This document shows, one piece after another, positions 62,588 to 64,000 of a stretch of 64,000 nt of DNA. A program made the translations under genes and the position numbers. The first letter of the stretch is position 1. Every line of letters begins with the position of its first letter. The stretch is from Phormidesmis priestleyi Ana (GTDB lineage Bacteria > Cyanobacteriota > Cyanobacteriia > Phormidesmidales > Phormidesmidaceae). The stretch spans positions 1 to 64,000 of the forward strand of contig LJZR01000019.1 of assembly GCA_001314865.1 (NCBI GenBank). Reading direction: 5' to 3'. Below the pieces are notes generated by a model, which had not been told where the DNA came from, made no database searches, and saw only the letters and a program-made list of their open reading frames with translations.

Positions 62588-63574
62588 TTAAAATAGGCCA
62601 GTGATGAACCCAATCGCAGTGGGCAGTAGCCGCTTACGAGTTTCTCTGGCAATAATTCCAAGCACCGCCGATGGACGATTGTCGCTTCTAACAACCATTA
62701 AGGCCTCTTGTGCAATCTGCCGCGTTCTAGAATCTTGATTGTTGACCAAATCATGTAGAAGCGGAATAGCCGGGAGTGCCTGTTCACCGAGTTGTGCGAG
62801 GGCAGAAATGGCTAGTTCGCGAACTTTATCACTGCCGTTATCACTCATGTTGCCACTGTGCTCAGAAGCAGCTGCCGCAATGAGGGTTGGCAAAATCAAA
62901 TCGCGATCGCCTGTCAAAGTCCATAGCGCATCTGCTGCATATAGCTGAGTTAAAATATTCTCACTGCTTAGCGCTGCTGTAAGCGCCGGTACCGAACGCG
63001 CCTGCACGCTAAACGCTGCCCCAATCCCCGCTAGGTTTGTTTTTGTCGGCTCCACAAAAGCAACAGATTCTAAACCAACACTTTCTAGCCCAGCCAGTGC
63101 AGAAGCACCGGGCCTTTTTACGATAGGGCGCTGTTCTACTGAAGTTTGTTCTACTAGAATTTGTTCTACTGGAATTTGTTCTACTAGAACTTGCTCTCTA
63201 ACAATGCTGCCGCTAGTCGATAGGTTAGAAATTAGCGACTCGGAAAGATCAGAAGAATGAGAAGGATCAGAAAGTGATGCAGGTGCGATCGCCTCTAGCG
63301 CCATACCATCTGCCTGCAAAGCTACCATTAGCTCTAACATGGCCTCATCATGCTCTTTTATTGAAGCTTCAGCCACTGACTCAGCAGCAACGGGCTCAGC
63401 AGCAACGGGCTCAGCTGGATAAGTCAAAACCGCTTCAGTCACCAATGGATCTTCAACTCGGCTCTGACTCTCCTGTGCGAAAGTAGGCATTGCCGTCAAA
63501 CTCAAAGGCAACGATACAGAAACAGCAAAAGCAGTGCGCCAAAAGTTCCTTTGAAAGTTGCTTTGAGTGAACAT
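62588..63574 (-). CDS. Secreted HEAT-repeat protein
   Basis: About 328 residues from ATG 63574 (MFTQSNFQRNFW): a signal peptide (TAFAVSVSLPLSLTAMPTFA), a long low-complexity region with PVAAE repeats and (P/L/S)VEQ repeats (about 50-150), and a C-terminal HEAT-like helical domain: ALSSENILTQLYAADALWTL, VRELAISALAQLGEQALPAIPLL, DSRTRQIAQEALMVV. A final hydrophobic GFITGLF ends it. HEAT domains bind proteins; with a signal peptide this one would work in the periplasm or lumen. An upstream in-frame start at 63613 is less likely. Function unknown. Confidence 0.72.
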   Translation of the reverse strand: MFTQSNFQRNFWRTAFAVSVSLPLSLTAMPTFAQESQSRVEDPLVTEAVLTYPAEPVAAEPVAAESVAEASIKEHDEAMLELMVALQADGMALEAIAPASLSDPSHSSDLSESLISNLSTSGSIVREQVLVEQIPVEQILVEQTSVEQRPIVKRPGASALAGLESVGLESVAFVEPTKTNLAGIGAAFSVQARSVPALTAALSSENILTQLYAADALWTLTGDRDLILPTLIAAAASEHSGNMSDNGSDKVRELAISALAQLGEQALPAIPLLHDLVNNQDSRTRQIAQEALMVVRSDNRPSAVLGIIARETRKRLLPTAIGFITGLF

Positions 63575-63670
63575 TATAAAATCCAGGAGTATTTTGAAGA
63601 TTGTTATCTTCAAAAGATACTCAAAGGGTTAAAGCAACTTGGGCTGCGGCAGACCAGTTTATTATTTGAC

Positions 63671-63758
63671 TGTTCGTGTTTTGATCGTTCGTGTTTTGAT
63701 CGTTCGTGTTTTGACCGTTCGTGTTTTGACCGTTCGTGTTTTGACCGTTCGTGATTAA
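63671..63758. repeat. 15-bp x6 tandem repeat upstream of the HEAT-repeat gene
   Basis: GTTCGTGTTTTGA(T/C)C recurs every 15 bp five times plus a partial sixth copy. It lies between the HEAT-repeat gene and the partial Hpt gene, at the 5' side of the first. Confidence 0.95.
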
Positions 63759-63808
63759 ACTGTTGGTAATTAGACTGAGCCTTGCTCTACAGGTAAACCA
63801 TCACCTAT

Positions 63809-64000
63809 CTACATCTCCACACGATCTTTTAGATAGTCTTGAATTCGATTGGAGTGGGTGCGAATTTGCTCAAGCAGGTTTTGTGCTTCGGAGAGCTTGC
63901 CGCTACGGGCGAGTTGCTCTAGCTGACCGGCGGCTGAGGCCAAGGCGCTGGCCCCTACATTGGCGCTAGCCCCCCTCAAGGAGTGGGCAATTTCTTCGAC
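63809..64000 (-). CDS. Hpt-domain protein, C-terminal end (partial)
   Basis: Reading the minus strand from the window edge gives 63 residues ending at TAG 63809-63811: VEEIAHSLRGASANVGASAL, ASAAGQLEQLARSGKL, then a helix and YLKDRVEM. AHSLRGASANVGA is the phospho-accepting His motif of an Hpt domain, as found at the C-terminus of hybrid histidine kinases or CheA-like proteins. The rest lies beyond the right edge. Confidence 0.85.
   Translation of the reverse strand, partial: VEEIAHSLRGASANVGASALASAAGQLEQLARSGKLSEAQNLLEQIRTHSNRIQDYLKDRVEM

Noticed and set aside
11380-63758. The tandem arrays might look like CRISPR repeats
   Set aside because: The units are 9-17 bp in direct contact, without spacers of similar length, and no cas gene is in the window.
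1-64000. tRNA, rRNA or known riboswitch genes
   Set aside because: Looking through all gaps between genes, no cloverleaf-like sequence with a GGTTCGA-type arm, no CCA end and no known switch core was found. A covariance search could still find one.

Overview
The window is a chromosomal piece of a cyanobacterium. The octamer GCGATCGC (HIP1) recurs throughout. The gene content includes PsbQ of photosystem II, an IctB-family membrane protein, a histidine kinase with two bilin-type GAF domains, and several protein families found mainly in cyanobacteria. No rRNA, tRNA or CRISPR array was recognised. The window opens inside a decayed insertion sequence and closes inside a gene ending in an Hpt domain.

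Layout. 1-1800: remnant IS transposase abutting a DUF2243 gene that has lost its start, then a metallo-beta-lactamase-fold protein with altered metal ligands. 1827-10742: a tight minus-strand run of seven genes in transcription order: glutamate dehydrogenase, formamidase, biuret hydrolase, a sugar/nucleoside-type ABC ATPase, malate:quinone oxidoreductase, IctB and an alpha/beta hydrolase. The first three would release ammonium from small amides and fix it into glutamate. 10850-14011: a DUF4399 protein, a SnoaL-like protein, a glutathione-reductase-like flavoprotein and a MAPEG protein. 14124-17293: a large fusion of cNMP-binding, NtrC-like AAA+ and membrane polyferredoxin parts, then a lipoprotein. 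17354-24073: a two-component pair, a P2-type Ca2+-ATPase and an ArsB/NhaD-type transporter. 24132-36162: metabolic and housekeeping genes including psbQ, folP with an upstream MNT/HEPN toxin-antitoxin pair, a PHP phosphoesterase, a DUF4347 protein, a sigma-70 factor and an amino-acid racemase. 36159-43331: small membrane and DOMON-like proteins, a sugar-kinase-like protein, DoxX, VOC, a polysaccharide deacetylase, and a second two-component system with a periplasmic OB-fold protein. 43332-47316: an IS3 relic, two secreted proteins and an HHE-like helical protein. 47447-57345: leuA, a cupin-like protein, a LysR regulator, moaD-thrC, a frameshifted kinase-like gene, a Sua5/YrdC gene and the GAF-GAF kinase. 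57785-62221: an AT-richer surface-glycan block (two glycosyltransferases, a sulfotransferase and a coupled protein of unknown function). 62588-64000: a secreted HEAT-repeat protein and the partial Hpt gene.

The most unusual property is structural. The window is full of short tandem duplications (9-17 bp), each with its own sequence. At about ten genes the duplicated unit contains or touches the stop codon (for example psbQ, leuA, the Sua5 gene, the DUF4399 gene and the gene at 53134). At two others it lies at the start codon. No shared motif links the loci, so this looks like a local duplication process rather than a dispersed repeat family. The second most unusual item is the AAA+/polyferredoxin fusion at 14124, whose ATPase core has lost the sigma-54 contact loop and the Walker B acidic pair.
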